Source: Euclidia mi (Eukaryota > Arthropoda > Insecta > Lepidoptera > Erebidae). From it: a DNA stretch of 64,000 nucleotides. The notes under the pieces are model-generated. The model saw only the letters and a list, made by a program, of their open reading frames with translations. It was not told the origin of the DNA and searched no databases. Of this stretch, positions 41,785 through 54,495 are shown one piece after another. Position 1 is the stretch's first letter; each line of letters begins with the position of its first letter. The translations under genes and the position numbers were made by a program. The DNA is taken from contig OX123186.2 in the NCBI GenBank assembly GCA_944739405.2, positions 33,589,551 through 33,653,550 on the forward strand, written 5' to 3'.

Positions 41785-44700
41785 ACTCATTTATTTTAAG
41801 TAACTTATTCTGTGAACCTACTGGAGTCTCTGCAACATCTTCTACTTGTTTGGATAACATATAGTTCTTGTGTTGCTAAAAATCCAGTAGTTATTAGTTC
41901 TCTTCCTTCTGATCACCGTGGACAGATAGCTAGTTTTTCCTGTTCAACATATAATAAATCACATACAGTAGAATGTAGGCCTCAAACTACCAATCGTCTT
42001 CATCATCATCCTTATCATCCTCTTAGCGTTATCCGAGTTTCAATCTGGGGTCCGCTTCCTAGTATAACCGGATTTGGCTGAATATTAGCTTTTTCACAGA
42101 GCGACTGCATGCCTGACCTCTGCAACCCGAAGGGATAGCAATATTCCATGGTTTAGACTAGTGTCAGTTTATTTAGAAGGTACTGACGCCCTGTAACGAC
42201 TGTCAAAGATCATCATGACAACCGGGACCGACGGCTTAACGTGCTCTCCGAGGCACGGGACAAGCGATAATTAGTAATTCCATAGGCACATAGCTCCGAA
42301 AAGTAATTGGTGCGCGCCGTGGATTCGAACCCGATACCCTCTGCATGGCAGTCTGTTGGTATCTCCACTAGGCTATCGCTGCCTAAACTCCCAATCGTCT
42401 TATACGTTTTAAAATCAATATTATGGCTAAACTCAATCCCTCAATAGTGAACTCAGAAAATCGAAATACAATTTATAATTCACTTTCTGGACTAGAAAAT
42501 AATGAGTTTCAAAATACTTTCAAGAGTAATACTATCACACTAAGGGCACTACCGGATCTTTTAACCAGTGAGCCACTATAAGTATATACAGAAGTAGAGC
42601 TAAATTGTTTGAATTAAGTACGAAACAACATAGATTTGACACATCTTTTCTAAATTATGTAAAAAACTATTCTACATGTTTTAAACAAGTTTGTATTATG
42701 GCTAGATCGAAATTTATTAGTGGTAAAAATTAAGCAATTGACAAATATAATTAAAGAAACGCGGAGAATTATAAATAATGAAACCGCTAGAGCACGACAT
42801 TGGTAAAACCAATTTGAAATCCAAGATAACAATTTATTAATCACAGACAAATATCAAGTAGCGCATAATTATGTTCGACAGTTTCTTTGCGAGCATACCT
42901 GCAAAGAAACTAGCTACTTACAATTATCGTCTTTAGACGCTGGAAATTGTTTGCTTAGCAGTGTACCTGAATGCAAGAGCGTGTTTAGATTCAAGCACGT
43001 TACCCCGCGAGATATATTGATCGCATATAATTCAATTAATATTAAAAATACCGGCGACTATTGGGGCATATCAATTAAAATTTTAGGTACTATAGTTGAG
43101 ACTGTTGCGCCTTACCTACATATATTTTAACCAATGATTTGATCTAGGCATATTTCCGGATTTGATGAAAATAAGTAAAATCATACCTTTATTCAAATCT
43201 GGCAGTAAAAATGACATAAATAATTTTAGGCCTATCTCTATCTTGCCGGCATTAAGTAAAATATTTGAAAATATTTTATTAAAGCAGCTACTAAGACACT
43301 TAGATTTAAATGTCTGCTTCACAAAGATCAATACGGATTTGCTAAAGGTAGATCCACTACTGATGCGGGTGTTGCTCTCATAAAACACCTTTATAATGCT
43401 TGGGAGTCATCTAATATGCTATCGGAGTATTCTGTGACCTATCGAAAGGATTTGATTGCGTCCATCACGACAAACTACTGAGTAAGCTTCGCCACTACGG
43501 TGTACAGGAAAACGCACTTAGTGTTGTCGAGTCGTACCTGCGGCAAAGATTTCAGTGCGTCGATGTAAATGGAACTACATCCTCTAAATTACCTATACAG
43601 TTAAGCGTTCCACAAGGTTCAATTCTAGGTCCTTTTCTATTCCTTGTATATATTAATGACTTACCTTTTTATTTAAAAAACATCTGTGATATCGTACTTT
43701 TTGCAGATGATACGTCACTTATTTTTAAAGTAGACAGGAATAGGAATCAATTTGATGATGTAAATAATGCACTTATATAGGTTACACAATGGTTTACAGC
43801 AAACAACCTCGTACTTAATTCGAAAAAACTAAATGCGTTAAATTTGCTTTACCTAACGATAAACAACTGGGACCTAATATTATGCTAGATAGGGATTTCT
43901 CCCTTGACACAGTTGACTCGACAGTGTTTCTAGGCATTACATTAGATGATAAGCTACAATGGGGTGCACATACAGCATGTCTTTGAGGAAAACTCAGCTC
44001 TGCTGTGTATGCTGTCAGAAAAGACAACTTTCTGATGTAGATACGGCTCGTTTAGTGCATTTTAGCTATTTTCATAGTGTCATGTCCTACGGCATTTTGT
44101 TATGGGGCAAAGCTGCGGATACTCAGAAAATTTTCGTTCTACAGAAACGAGCGGTACGAGCAATATACACGTAAGGTGCAAAAGATACTCTTAGGGAACG
44201 CTTTAAGTCTATAGGGATTTTTTCAGTAGCCTCGCAATTTTTATTTGCTAATATATTGTATATTAGGCAAAATATAGGTTTATTTACTACAAAAAGTGCA
44301 ATACATAACATAAATACTCGAAACAGGCATAAGTTATATGCTCTTTATCATCGTTTACATAAAGTTAATAATTCTTTTGTAGGGCTAGGTATTCGTATAT
44401 ACAATAAAATACCAATTAGTCTTTTACATAGAATTACCATTTAGTTTACATAGAATTACCGTTTAGTACGTTTAAAAGTAAAATAAAAGACTACCTTTTT
44501 GGGAAAGGTTATTATACCATTAATGTTTATTTCAGTGATAAGAATAGATGGTCACTTACACTAGCCAAATCTTAATCTTTGTACTTATTCAAAATTTATA
44601 TAGATACCTTGCTTTTCAGTTTAATTTTTATATAATATCTCTAGTTCTTTTAAATTACTATTCATGTATTATTAGGTTGTTCCACTAATTTTATTAAAAT

Positions 44701-45198
44701 TTGCTACAGTGTTAGATGAAGATGACTCGTGATCATGATGGCTGTACACTTACGTTTTTGTAATTTTTGTGTATTCATATATCGTCACTTTCTGTAACAT
44801 ACATTTCCACCATAGTTCTGAACATGATCGCGAGTGGCCTAAATTATAAGACGTAAGTGGATGCTCCTGTTACACAAGATTTACATTGGAAGGCTCCTAC
44901 AGCACTTAATTTAGTAACTGCATTAAATGTTTAAGTATTATGTATGTTTCAAATTTACTATTAACAAGTGATTAATTACAATGTGAAACAGTTGCAGCTC
45001 CTTATAAATACGAAATATGTACCATAACACTGGCAATTAAAAAGAGTGGCCACGAGTTTTATTGTGTTCTTTCTCGTGGTTCTACCTATCGCTTTGCGAA
45101 CGAGGCAGTAAATGTAAATGCATTAAGTAATTTACTTAAAAAATTTGACGTTCATAAGCGTCATCTTGTGACCTAGATGAATAAATGATTTTGACTTT
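41785..45198 (+). pseudogene. CR1-like LINE copy 3, same family as copy 1, 5' truncated and degraded
   Basis: Starts within the endonuclease (CEPTGVSATSSTCLDNI and SSLPSDHRGQIASF, parallel to EPTRITATSSTCLDNI and SSELTSDHCGQLARF of copy 1). A SINE interrupts it at 42001-42384. RT motifs follow in changing frames: NNFRPISILPALSKIFEN, QGSILGPFLF, VLFADDTSLIF, and the C-terminal SYFHSVMSYGILLWGKAAD. The 3' untranslated region (gagtggccacgagttttattg, tctttctcgtggttctacct) and the TTTGAG tail match copy 1. Many stops and frameshifts show that it is much older than copy 1. Confidence 0.85.
42001..42384 (-). mobile_element. SINE type C inserted in CR1-like copy 3
   Basis: Flanked by AAACTACCAATCGTCTT (41984-42000) and AAACTCCCAATCGTCTT (42385-42401), 16 of 17 identical. 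Minus-strand copy of the element at 14049-14429, with the B box (GGGTTCGAATCC) at about 42320-42331 and the GGATGATGATGA-like end at 42001-42015. Confidence 0.85.
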
Positions 45199-45208
45199 GA
45201 GTATACAT

Positions 45209-45494
45209 ATGTACATACATACATACATATCGTCACGCCTTTTATCCCCGAAGGGGTAGGCAGAGGTGTATTTCTTCACCCACTTTTCGCCAGATATACT
45301 TTAGTCCCACGTAATAAGGGGCGAGCCTATTGCCGTACCGGGCACATTTCCAGACTCCGTGCTGCTACTGAGAATTTCGTGACAGAAAAACCCAATAACA
45401 CTGCCCGACCCAGGAATCGAACCCGGGACCGCCCGATCCCACGCGCACATTTATGCCGCGTGACCAACGAGGCAGTCGTATAGGATTTGATGTC
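45209..45494 (-). mobile_element. tRNA-derived SINE inserted at the tail of CR1-like copy 3
   Basis: Target duplication GAGTATACAT at 45199-45208 and 45495-45504 (exact 10 bp); the left copy includes the last bases of the CR1 tail. The minus strand carries CGACATCAAATCCTATACGA, the tRNA-like head, the body and an (ATGT)n tail. Its 5' end lies within the extra module, so it is a 5'-truncated composite SINE. Confidence 0.85.
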
Positions 45495-45504
45495 GAGTAT
45501 ACAT

Positions 45505-46024
45505 TTCTATCGAATACCACAAAAATTTACGTACATTTAAAGTAAAGATAACCAAAGTTCCGAAATAACATTGAAATCGACTATATATCTCTCGGTCTAC
45601 GATCAACTTTATTGAACTACACAGTGAAAAATCACTTACGTAATATATACAAAATTTATCCAATACAACATATACAGTATTAAATAAGGCGACCTTACTT
45701 GTCACTTCAAATAGGTACTTACCACTAAATAATAATCCTATTTGAGCCTGTTACAAAGGTACAAACAGCGCATGTACTTGTAAGGTTTCGTAGCGAAGTA
45801 ATGCATTAATCGTGTTGGTACGCTGTCATCGCACCATTGATATAGTAGGTTTGAAGCGACGTAAATGCTAAAGGTACATACGTCTAGTTAAGATATGGGA
45901 CCAATTCTGGACTGAATTAATTTTATTCAGTCAATTTCATTATGATAATGTTTGCGATTGGGTGGATGCTTTATGAAATATTTACATAGATGGGAATATA
46001 AATACCCTTCGCTCTACAGACTTT
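45505..46024. other. No gene recognised
   Basis: AT-rich spacer. Confidence 0.4.
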
Positions 46025-46200
46025 TTGGCCTACCACGCTGGTCAGACGGGTTTGTAATGAGTTTGATGTCGAACATTCCGTACTTCCGGAAATATATTGT
46101 TGTCTTCATCTATTTTCCTTAATTGCCTTATACGGCACCCACTGAATGTAATAGGGTGGTGACATTTTGTATCCTTGATTTGTCACCACATGAATAATAC
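46025..46200 (-). repeat. SINE-like element A, degraded
   Basis: CTACCACGCTGGTCAGACGG, then 'tgatgtcgaac', 'acggcacccactgaatgtaatagggtggtgaca' and 'tttgtcaccacatg' are the reverse complement of SINE A motifs. Confidence 0.55.
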
Positions 46201-47754
46201 CCATATAAATAATATTTATTTTGAATACTTACTAAGTAAAAATAAATATTATTTACAAGAAGCAAACTCTAACGTTGGAGTTTGGTTAGTAAGGATTCTA
46301 AGGACTTATTTACAGAGGCTTTAAACCACCCAACAATGATGTGATGACTACCTACTACGAAAGATGATTTCTTTGGCAAAGAGTAAAATTTAACTATGAT
46401 TACAACATGTGAAATATTATCATCGAAACGACCGTTTAAACCTCTACACCATACGTGTAGACAATTAAATGTTATGTTAATAAATTATCTTATTTCTTTA
46501 ATACAAATGCTGCTGCGGTTAAGCTGCCAAGCTTTTCTAATAATTGAATTCTGTTATAGTCACAGTTATAGTAAATGAAAGATTTTAGAGTACTATAAGC
46601 TTGACGCTAGACGCAATTCTCAATCAATAATAAAACATTTATTCACACTTTTCAACATTTTTCATTTGAATCAACTCAGCTTTGTTTTTAAATAAACACA
46701 TTTTAAAACTAAATAGATTTAACTTTTATTTTGTTAGCAGGCTTTTATCCGAATTCTCTTTTAAATCCTTTACAAAAAGCTTGTTTATTTATGTCGCGAA
46801 TATTGAAACAGTGTTCTTTAAACGTATTTGCAAAATAACAAGCTGAAAATCTGGACTTGGCAACAAATACAATCGAAATACAAATAATAAAAGGTTACGA
46901 TGTGATACAATTGTGTTCTACGAGTCTTGTAAAGAGACGCCTGTAGGAAAATCTATTTCGAGTACGTTCCGCTTGATGTGAATTTTGTAAGATACGAAAG
47001 CCAATAAGCCCAAGTCGTGGCAGCTACATTTAAAAAAGAGCCGTTTGAATGCAGAGAGCTACCGATGGAGTAGATAAGTCAGCGCATTGGATTTCAAATG
47101 AAGCTGTTCGTATTCTTTCGGATGCGTTCGCATTCATGCGGAGCTTACAGAGGGGCCTACCACGGGTTTCTTCAGCTCATGACTAGCTTCCTATCGATCG
47201 CCGCTTGACGCTCTCATTAGTGCAAGATCTTTCATGACATAAAGAAGATTCGTGAGATGACTAAACAAGTGACGAGTACTTGGTTCATAGAACAGTGGAT
47301 AAAATCTGTCAATGCTTACGAAAGGATTACGTTCCGAATACTCTTTCGTTTCAAAAGGGTCCCTTTGTTTCCAAGGGCCAGTTTCGGACGGCCGGGTGCG
47401 TGTGTCAACTTGTTTAGAAGGATTTTCATGTTGAATCCGTATAAATTCGATGATGTGGCGTGTGTTTCCCAGAATCCGTATTTGCTTTGGGTCTTCGACC
47501 GAACGACTTTGAATTTAAATTCGTTTATCGTGATTTTGTACAAATCGTTGAGATAGCGACGTACGTTTATCGGATGTCGTGCCCATTATACAAGTACCTT
47601 CTCTTTCCATTGACTAGCGTGAATGATTACATTCAGTTCTCATTTCAAATACCAAATGCATGAATAGCAAAAATAATAAACTTTTTAATACCCATATTAA
47701 TATCAACCCAACCCTTTAACGTCATTAACAGACACAGACATTTTAATCTTATGA
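46201..47754. other. No gene recognised; GC-richer patch near 47040-47230
   Basis: Mostly AT-rich. The patch at 47040-47230 ('aggggcctaccacgggtttcttcagctcatgactagcttcc') looks like repeat material I cannot name. Frames of about 99 codons at 47257-47556 are open on both strands without motifs, so neither is called. Confidence 0.35.
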
Positions 47755-47910
47755 AAAAAATGGGGGTTTAGACGGCACTCGCTGTGTTTCGAAGCTAGTT
47801 TAGCTAGTATTCTGTTAAATCTGGTTAGACTAGAAAGTGAACCACAGTTTCAAAGGCGAGATCTTGGATGCAACCGGGAAAAGGCTAGGACGATGATGAT
47901 AATTACTGTA
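47755..47910 (+). repeat. SINE type C 3' half, degraded
   Basis: 'gttaaatctggttagactagaaagtgaaccacagtttcaaaggcgag' and the end 'aaaaggctaggacgatgatga' parallel 'ccaaatccggttagactagtaagcggacccc' and the 'aggatgatga' end of the copy at 14049-14429. Confidence 0.6.
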
Positions 47911-48064
47911 CCTTTAACCAAAAAAAAGCGCAGTAACATCTACAAACAGACATCTCATTTGTCCTCTCTCTTGTTCATTTGACCAGTTATTTTAATTTGT
48001 AACTTATGCGTAAACACAAGAGAAATTATAATTATTTTATACCTTACTTTATAACAATATTTCG

Positions 48065-48235
48065 TTAACGATTTTAAACTTTCGCGACTAGTATACATTA
48101 TACAAGGTTATATAGCGGGTCTTACTCGCGATAAATCTTATATTTAAGGCATAAATACTTCGGTTTTTGCCAACGTTTCGGCTGACTTGCTTCAGCCGTG
48201 GTCGCGGCTGGACCACGGCTGAAGCAAGTCACGTT
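48065..48235 (+). repeat. Dispersed repeat ending in a perfect 20-bp hairpin
   Basis: 'acgattttaaactttcgcgactagtatac...gcgggtcttactcgcgat' matches 13010-13105. It continues through 'gccaacgtttcggctgacttgcttcagccg'. GACTTGCTTCAGCCGTGGTC (48184-48203) pairs exactly with 48211-48230 around a 7-base loop. Confidence 0.65.
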
Positions 48236-48644
48236 ACGTACGTTATCCATTAAAATCTACGTACGTTTATCCATTTAAATCTAACGTAAGACATGTTTGA
48301 AGTTTTCAAAAAACTCACGAGCGACGCGACTGACTTATTGTCAGTGCCTTTAATTAGCAATTACGTACGTAGTATGTTTCAAGACGAGCTCGTTAACTTC
48401 ACGAAATATTTATTATTCGTAGAGTGTAGGTACACTCATTACGACATGTTAATATATATATTACTCTTTTTTTGTCACTGATAGCGCTTATAGCGTTGAC
48501 TTGCCACTCGTAACTGACTGGCAAAGCAAAGCAATGTTGGCCAGGTTACCGCTTAGATGGATGACCGCTTGTTGTTGTATTTCCATCAGAGCGCTACGGT
48601 TCCTTCGGCCTAGAAACTCCGAAACCAGAGTTGCAATACATACA
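48236..48644. other. No gene recognised
   Basis: A 25-bp imperfect tandem duplication ('cgtacgttatccattaaaatcta') at about 48236-48290, otherwise spacer. Confidence 0.35.
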
Positions 48645-49165
48645 CACGAAAAAAAAAATTGGGCAAGTGCGAGTCGAACTCGCGCACGAAGGGTTCCGTA
48701 CCATCATCTATAAAAGAAAAACACGTTTGTTGTGTGTATATACTTAAATATTTTTTAAGTTTCTACCTGTTTATCAAGATCAAGTAACAAATTACTTAAA
48801 AATTACGTTTGTTGTATGGAAATTTTATTATTTACTTTTTTTATTTAATTATTTATTTTTAAAGGTAATATACAACTACATATTCTGTGAAAATGTTAAG
48901 CGTCTACCTTTTACCGTTAGTAATTTTATGCAAAAGAAACGAAAATGAAAACACGTTTTTTGTATGGGACCACCCTTAAAGGTTTATTTTTATAATTTTG
49001 TTGTTATAGCGGCAACCAAAATACATAATTTGTGAAAATTTCAGCTTTGTAGCTATCACGGTTTATGAGATACAGCCTGGTGACAGACAAACAGACAGAC
49101 AGACAGCGGAGGCTTAGTAATAGGGTCCGGTTTTTTATCTTTTAGGTACGGGACCCTAAAAAAGA
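48645..49165 (-). repeat. Lepidopteran interspersed repeat with 'gggttccgtacc' ends
   Basis: One end has GGGCAAGTGCGAGTCGAACT and 'cgcgcacgaagggttccgtacc'; the other has 'cagcctggtgacagacaaacagacagacagacagcgg', 'aatagggtccggtttttt' and 'aggtacgggaccctaaaaaag'. The ends contain inverted 'agggttccgtac'/'gtacgggaccct' motifs. It is a familiar non-coding moth repeat; class uncertain. Confidence 0.6.
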
Positions 49166-50650
49166 AATAAACACTATTATTTCTTAGCAAGCGATGTTTG
49201 ATTAAACAATATTGTGGCTTTCTTGAGGTCATGAACCCCATTTAATAATGTGAAAATTAACCGTTCTGATAGATTAGTTTAATGTTCTAATTAATGTTTT
49301 AATATCTGATGCCCGCAGTATCAAAAACTTTACTTTACTTGCTTCGTTCACTTTTAAACGTTATGTGTTTTTAAGAATTTACTTTTATCGTATATATGTA
49401 TATTTTTATGTATTGGTCTTTAATGAGTCTTATTCTTTTGCAATCTGTCATACATTTTAAGATATTTCCATCATAATTTTGTGTACTTACCTCTATGCTC
49501 CTGCAAAGATGAAAGAGACTAGCCTTCACGACACAGGGAATCCTAGTGTGAAGACCAGTGTTCTCACAATGAATGTTACCTACTTTGGAACGATAAATAT
49601 TTATTTATTTATTTATACAATCGGCAAACTGTCAATCAAAATGTGTGTGATTGCCGGTCATAAACGTGCCCAACTGCGGTGTACTGTCTTAAGTACATAA
49701 TGATATTAACCTAATGAAACAGACATTTTTTCAATTACGACCTAATAATTATAATATTATTTTTTTAAACTTTTCAGTTCAGATTCTATTCAAAATTTAT
49801 ATTTTCGTTCACTTTTATACCACTTTTAATAGTTTAACTATAATTTTTTCAAAACATCCAGCCGTACTTTTATAAAATACATGTTTGTATCTGGCATTAA
49901 GTAATGGCCACCGCGGCACGCTCGCACTACTCGCTAGCCCCGTTTGTTGAGGTCTCCAGAAACCTTACCGCTCGCCACTCTATATTTTAACCTATTTCCG
50001 TCCAGGTAAAAACCCGTGTAAAAAATGATTGTAACAATACATGAGTATTGGATGAAGGCAGAGGGTAATTATAGGTTTTAGGCTTCTGGTATTTCCAATA
50101 ATTTAAGATTTTTGGATCGTGCCTGTATTTATTTTATGTTTTTTTTAAAGACTACTCACGGTATACATTCTGGATCCATGTGTCACGTAGAATGTTACAA
50201 AAAAAATATCAACTGACACGTAAAATATCCAGACTCACAAGAACAAATCGGAGGTTCACACAAAGTGTTGTTGTTGTGTGGGGAACGTATTCACGATACG
50301 CGGCGAAATGGTAGTGTCATATGGCGAGGCAACCACTTTAACCATCAGGTTTCTGTGCAGTTATTTACTTTAGCTTTGAAGATAAGCGTACTAAGAAAAT
50401 CTACATTTTTTTTAAGTTTATTTAATGTTTTCAAAGATATTCGCTGTCTGCTTCATCAAAGTCTATAAACCTAGCGCTGCGTTTGAGCTATTTAGTCAAA
50501 TTTCAAAGGCTAAGTTATAACATCTCATGTGTGTGTGTATAATAACAACTATAAGATATTTCTTTGATCGTAGTTTTGCTTGCTAACAACTTACATATAT
50601 GTTGTTTGGATAAAGTAAACTTGCGAAGAAATAAATGATCTTAAAATATG
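49166..50650. other. No gene recognised
   Basis: AT-rich, with a GC-richer patch at 49900-49990. No motif-bearing frame. Confidence 0.4.
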
Positions 50651-50731
50651 ATATGACAAACATATTGTGCGTTTTAGATAACTTAATAAATGTTTATTAG
50701 TTATCTAAAACGCACAATATGTTTGTCATAT
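50651..50731. repeat. Near-perfect palindrome, ~40-bp arms
   Basis: The left arm 50651-50690 (ATATGACAAACATATTGTGC, then the next 20 bases) and right arm 50693-50731 are reverse complements with a single one-base difference in length and only two bases between them. The similarity fades outside. Transcribed RNA would form a stem of about 39 pairs. Confidence 0.85.
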
Positions 50732-51688
50732 ATCACATAATAGTTTATTATTACTACAAGATATCTAAGCAATCTGATTGAATTCTTCATTTAATTTTAA
50801 TTTAGCTTGTGGCAAAGGGATTGCTTACAAAGTTAAAACAATTTGATTAGGAAGAGTATTCCTATTACGCTTTTTCGTGAACAAAATTGACTTTTAAATG
50901 AAGTATGCTTTACTGGCAGTATTTAGTTACGCTAACCTTTATTCACAGGTATTTCAGAAAGAAATTAAATCAGGGAACTAAAAAGATATTAGTAGTCTAA
51001 CGTCTGTCTTGCAGAACTAGTGACGTGAATGTGGAGAGATCGTTGTCGAGAGATCCATTTCATCTCGTATGTCAACAAACTGTAATTGGATTTTCAAATC
51101 TGGAGAGACTCAATAGTTACATGGCTAAACCTGAAACGTTTTTTAATCGCTGTAACTTGCGTATCTGATCTTTAAACCAAAATGTGATCATTTTAAGAAG
51201 AACTTTGTTAAATTTTGATGATTAAAATGGCTGTTTTCTGGACTAATTTGTTATAGAGATTTGTGTCTAAAACTTATTAGACCGTATTGTACAACAGGGA
51301 ATAAATATTACATTTCTGGATCTAAATTATTTTAGACCATAATAGGGTTAAGGTATGTGCAAAGTGCGTGTACTCTTGAGTGTTTTTTGGGTCCGTTGTT
51401 TGAGAGTTTGTAAAGTCCCCTTGACACAAGATTAAATTTTAGAGTAAGATAGGTAAGTATTTGAAAATTGAATGATTTTACCTAGATATAACAGGGGTAG
51501 TGTGTTAGTAGTCTTTGATATATAATAAGGTATATATATATATCTGTAACTTCTGTCCGAAAAAAGATCAACTCATGTTACCACTGAAAGTAAAGCCTAA
51601 TATGTCACACTAAAATAAAAAAGAAATAGGTCTTTACTGCTATTACGTACTTCGTATTATAATGTACTTTGTATTTATTCGTATCTAT
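50732..51688. other. No gene recognised
   Basis: AT-rich; a (TA)n run near 51530-51543. No frame of interest. Confidence 0.4.
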
Positions 51689-51700
51689 TATTAAGCAATA

Positions 51701-52099
51701 GCCGTGTGGTTGACGGCATAGAATACAAGTGTCACCACCCCCTATCTTCCCGTGGGTGTCGTAAGAGGCGACTAAGGGATAACACGATGCAAATACCATC
51801 TTTGCGTAGAGACGGAAAACTCGACATCAAATCCTATACGACTGCCTCGTTGGTCTCGCGGCATAAATGTGCGCGTGGGATTGGGAGGTCCCGGATTCGA
51901 TTCCTGGGTCGGGCAGTGTTATTGGGTTTTTCTGTCACGAAATTCTCAGTAGCAGCACGGAGTCTGGAAATGTGCCCGGGTACGGCAATAGACTCGCCCC
52001 TTATTACGTGGGACTAAAGTATATCTGGCGAAAAGTGGTTGTAGAAATACACCTCTGCCTATCTCTTCGGGGTTATAGGCGTGAGACTATGTATGTATG
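51701..52099 (+). mobile_element. Composite SINE, full length, with 12-bp target duplication
   Basis: Exact duplication TATTAAGCAATA at 51689-51700 and 52100-52111 fixes both ends. It starts GCCGTGTGGTTGACGGCATA, then the extra 5' module, the tRNA-like head at about 51840 (ACTGCCTCGTTGGTCTCGCG; B box at about 51895), the body and a TATGTATGT tail. The best copy for defining the composite family. Confidence 0.9.
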
Positions 52100-52111
52100 T
52101 ATTAAGCAATA

Positions 52112-53557
52112 AAGCACTTCACAAAATCGGTCAAAATCATAATGGTCCGATTTTACCTTATGTCAGAACCTCCCTTTAAAGTACGTCAACATATCACAAA
52201 ACAAAAATGATCTGACAAAAAATTGTCCGCATCCGATTTCATTAATGCCAATTACAATGTTTTGTGACAACAACCCACAATTCATCACAATACACGTTCT
52301 ATCGATGTTCGTCCGGTAGCCATAATAAAGGTGCAATTAATATCAGGGAATATTCTGGCAATCTCTCATTTATTACGTCATACTAAATATATTGCCGTGA
52401 GCACAGACAACAAAATAGAGGCAACAAACGCCCAGGATATAGATGCAATAATTAACGCTTTACGCAAGCTGAATTGTAGCTGCAGTAGTATTAATTAGCT
52501 TGAAACTGCATATTGTAGGACCGTCTAAAGATGTCAAATATATTCTGACAATCAAATCCTGATCTTATTACCAAGTTTATTGCAACGGCGTTTTATATTA
52601 ATATTTTAATGATTAAGAATCTGTAAGTTGCTTGATGGCAGTCAATTTCCTTGTCAGCGATGGCTTATTACTGTTTTAATGATGAAAATTTATGTTTGCT
52701 TCTTCCTCATAGTATTTAGATCGTCCGTTTTCCATTTGTATTAATATCAAATAAACTGGTTGCGCTTTATAATAAAAATATTTCATTGACCCTAATTAAA
52801 AGAACAATGTCCATTTCTGGCCCAGTTTGGAACTCATGAACAGCACAATAAAGTTTGAATTAGTTGTTGAATAATCCTTTTTATTTATAACTTAATTTAT
52901 AGGCCTTACTAAAGGTGTGCCGAGAAACTTATTCAATAAATAGGTTTAAAAAGATATGTTAACGTCTAAATAGCCAACACGTAATAGAGCAGAAATTGCC
53001 AGTAAAGAAATCATAATATTAAATCGATTATCACTTCTTCTTTATCGATTTTACGTTTTCTCTACTCAAAATGATTTGAGTTAATAGCAAATCTCTACAT
53101 GGTCCTTAAACATTTAAAATGTGTGTATTTTTATGGTATATATGCGATTAACTACAAATAAGTTCGATTTAAACCAAATATATAGATAACCTATGTCCGA
53201 AACCCATATCGATTAATCAATATCATTTAAAACTGTAAAATGGCAACACGTTTTTGACTCTTACGTAAATGTCAATAATGTCATATTCAGTTTATTTTGT
53301 TTGTTACCTATTTGTTTTGCTCGTGCACATTGTGAATGCTTTTTATGTTTTTGGATCTTTTACGACTTCTGGCTTTTTCTTTCGGATTTCTACCCTTACC
53401 AAATGATTAACTCATTCCTTTCTAAGCAAAACTACGAAATACTTTAACTATCCTAATAAAAGTGGGTACACACCTAATGTTTTGTGAGTATATAAAAGTA
53501 CTTCTTGTAATAAAACTATGAATGTGATGGACCTCTAATCAAACTCAAAATTCTAGT
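52112..53557. other. No gene recognised; possible conserved non-coding candidate at 52220-52500
   Basis: The section 52220-52500 has no repeat match in the window and contains homeodomain-like words (CAATTA, TTTATTAC, ATTAAT). That is weak evidence for a regulatory element; in AT-rich DNA such words are frequent. Confidence 0.25.
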
Positions 53558-53561
53558 TTAA

Positions 53562-54055
53562 CACTCTTTTATCGAACGCAATAACAACTACGATTTTTGA
53601 CTGTCCACATCTGGGCCGGCGTCTCTAAGAAAAATGGGCATTGTTCTTTGGACCATACGTTTACATGTTATGTGTGCTTTTGACAAAAGTACGTAAATGT
53701 TGGCACAAAGCCCTTGTTATGTCATATAGAAGAGAATATCGATATGCAAATTATTATTGTGTGTAGTTTAAAACGATTTTTGGTTTATTAGGTTTTGATG
53801 ATATGAAGAAATATCCTTTATTCAAAATCTTTGTGAATAACATCATTGCTAGTGGATATATTCACCACCACAAATCATATTGTTCAGTAGAAAAAAAAAA
53901 GGATTTTCAATAACGAATTGAATCAATTTTCAAAAATCATAAGAACCAAGACAATTTTTATACCAAAAAGGTTTCACAATGCATCGACAACAAAATAAGC
54001 TTTTATACTTGAAAACATCAAACCTTCATTATTTCAAACTGCTCCTTAAATAAAT
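53562..54055 (+). repeat. Left terminal inverted repeat of the THAP transposon
   Basis: About 494 bases matching 56473-56967 in reverse complement with few differences. Weaker similarity continues inward for some tens of bases. Confidence 0.85.
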
Positions 54056-54318
54056 TTTGTGATGTCCAAAGAGATTGGATAATATACATAGAGACCGTCC
54101 TAGTACTCCCAAATTGAACACAGTCAACTGACGTGTAAGATACAATTTAGACAATATTATGCCATCAAATTATATAACCTTAGTGATTTTTTCTTTTATA
54201 ACAGTTCTATCATGATTTTGAATTTAGTCGCATAATATTTATATCGACTTTTCAAGTGTTGTAAAAAATCTTATCGATATGTCTATCCACCGTATATTTT
54301 TACCTCGTTATTTTTTAG

Positions 54319-54495
54319 ATTATATGTGCACGTGGTAAAGATTTATAAAATAAGTGGATTGCTGCAGTATGTCGTGGAGAAAATTGGGTGCCTAGAAAGC
54401 ACCATAGAATTTGTTCCAAGCATTTTACTGCGGAATGTTTTTATAGTAATGACAGATGGCTCCTCCCTTCTAAACATATCAGTGTGTGTGCTTAA
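54319..54495 (+). pseudogene. THAP zinc-finger exon of a transposase
   Basis: Translated from 54325, the frame gives a fragment with KWIAAVCRGENWVP, then RKHHRICSKHFTAECF and WLLPSK, ending at TAA 54493. That is the second half of a C2CH THAP DNA-binding domain: the conserved Trp in KWI, the CSKHF pair of zinc ligands, and the downstream hydrophobic-Pro motif. One in-frame TAA (54346-54348) breaks it. The first Cys pair would lie on an earlier exon; a splice-acceptor-like TTATTTTTTAG directly precedes the segment. THAP domains are found in P and Kolobok transposases and in domesticated host proteins; the location between long inverted repeats makes a transposase origin far more likely. Confidence 0.8.

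Noticed and set aside
45199..45240. (ATAC)n microsatellite as an independent locus
   Set aside because: It is the tail of the minus-strand SINE at 45209-45494.
47257..47556. 99-codon frame
   Set aside because: The opposite strand is also open over the same bases and neither translation has a motif.
53760..54055. Host-gene exon in the left terminal repeat
   Set aside because: The segment is duplicated in inverted orientation at 56473-56760 as part of the transposon ends and is frameshifted between the two copies.
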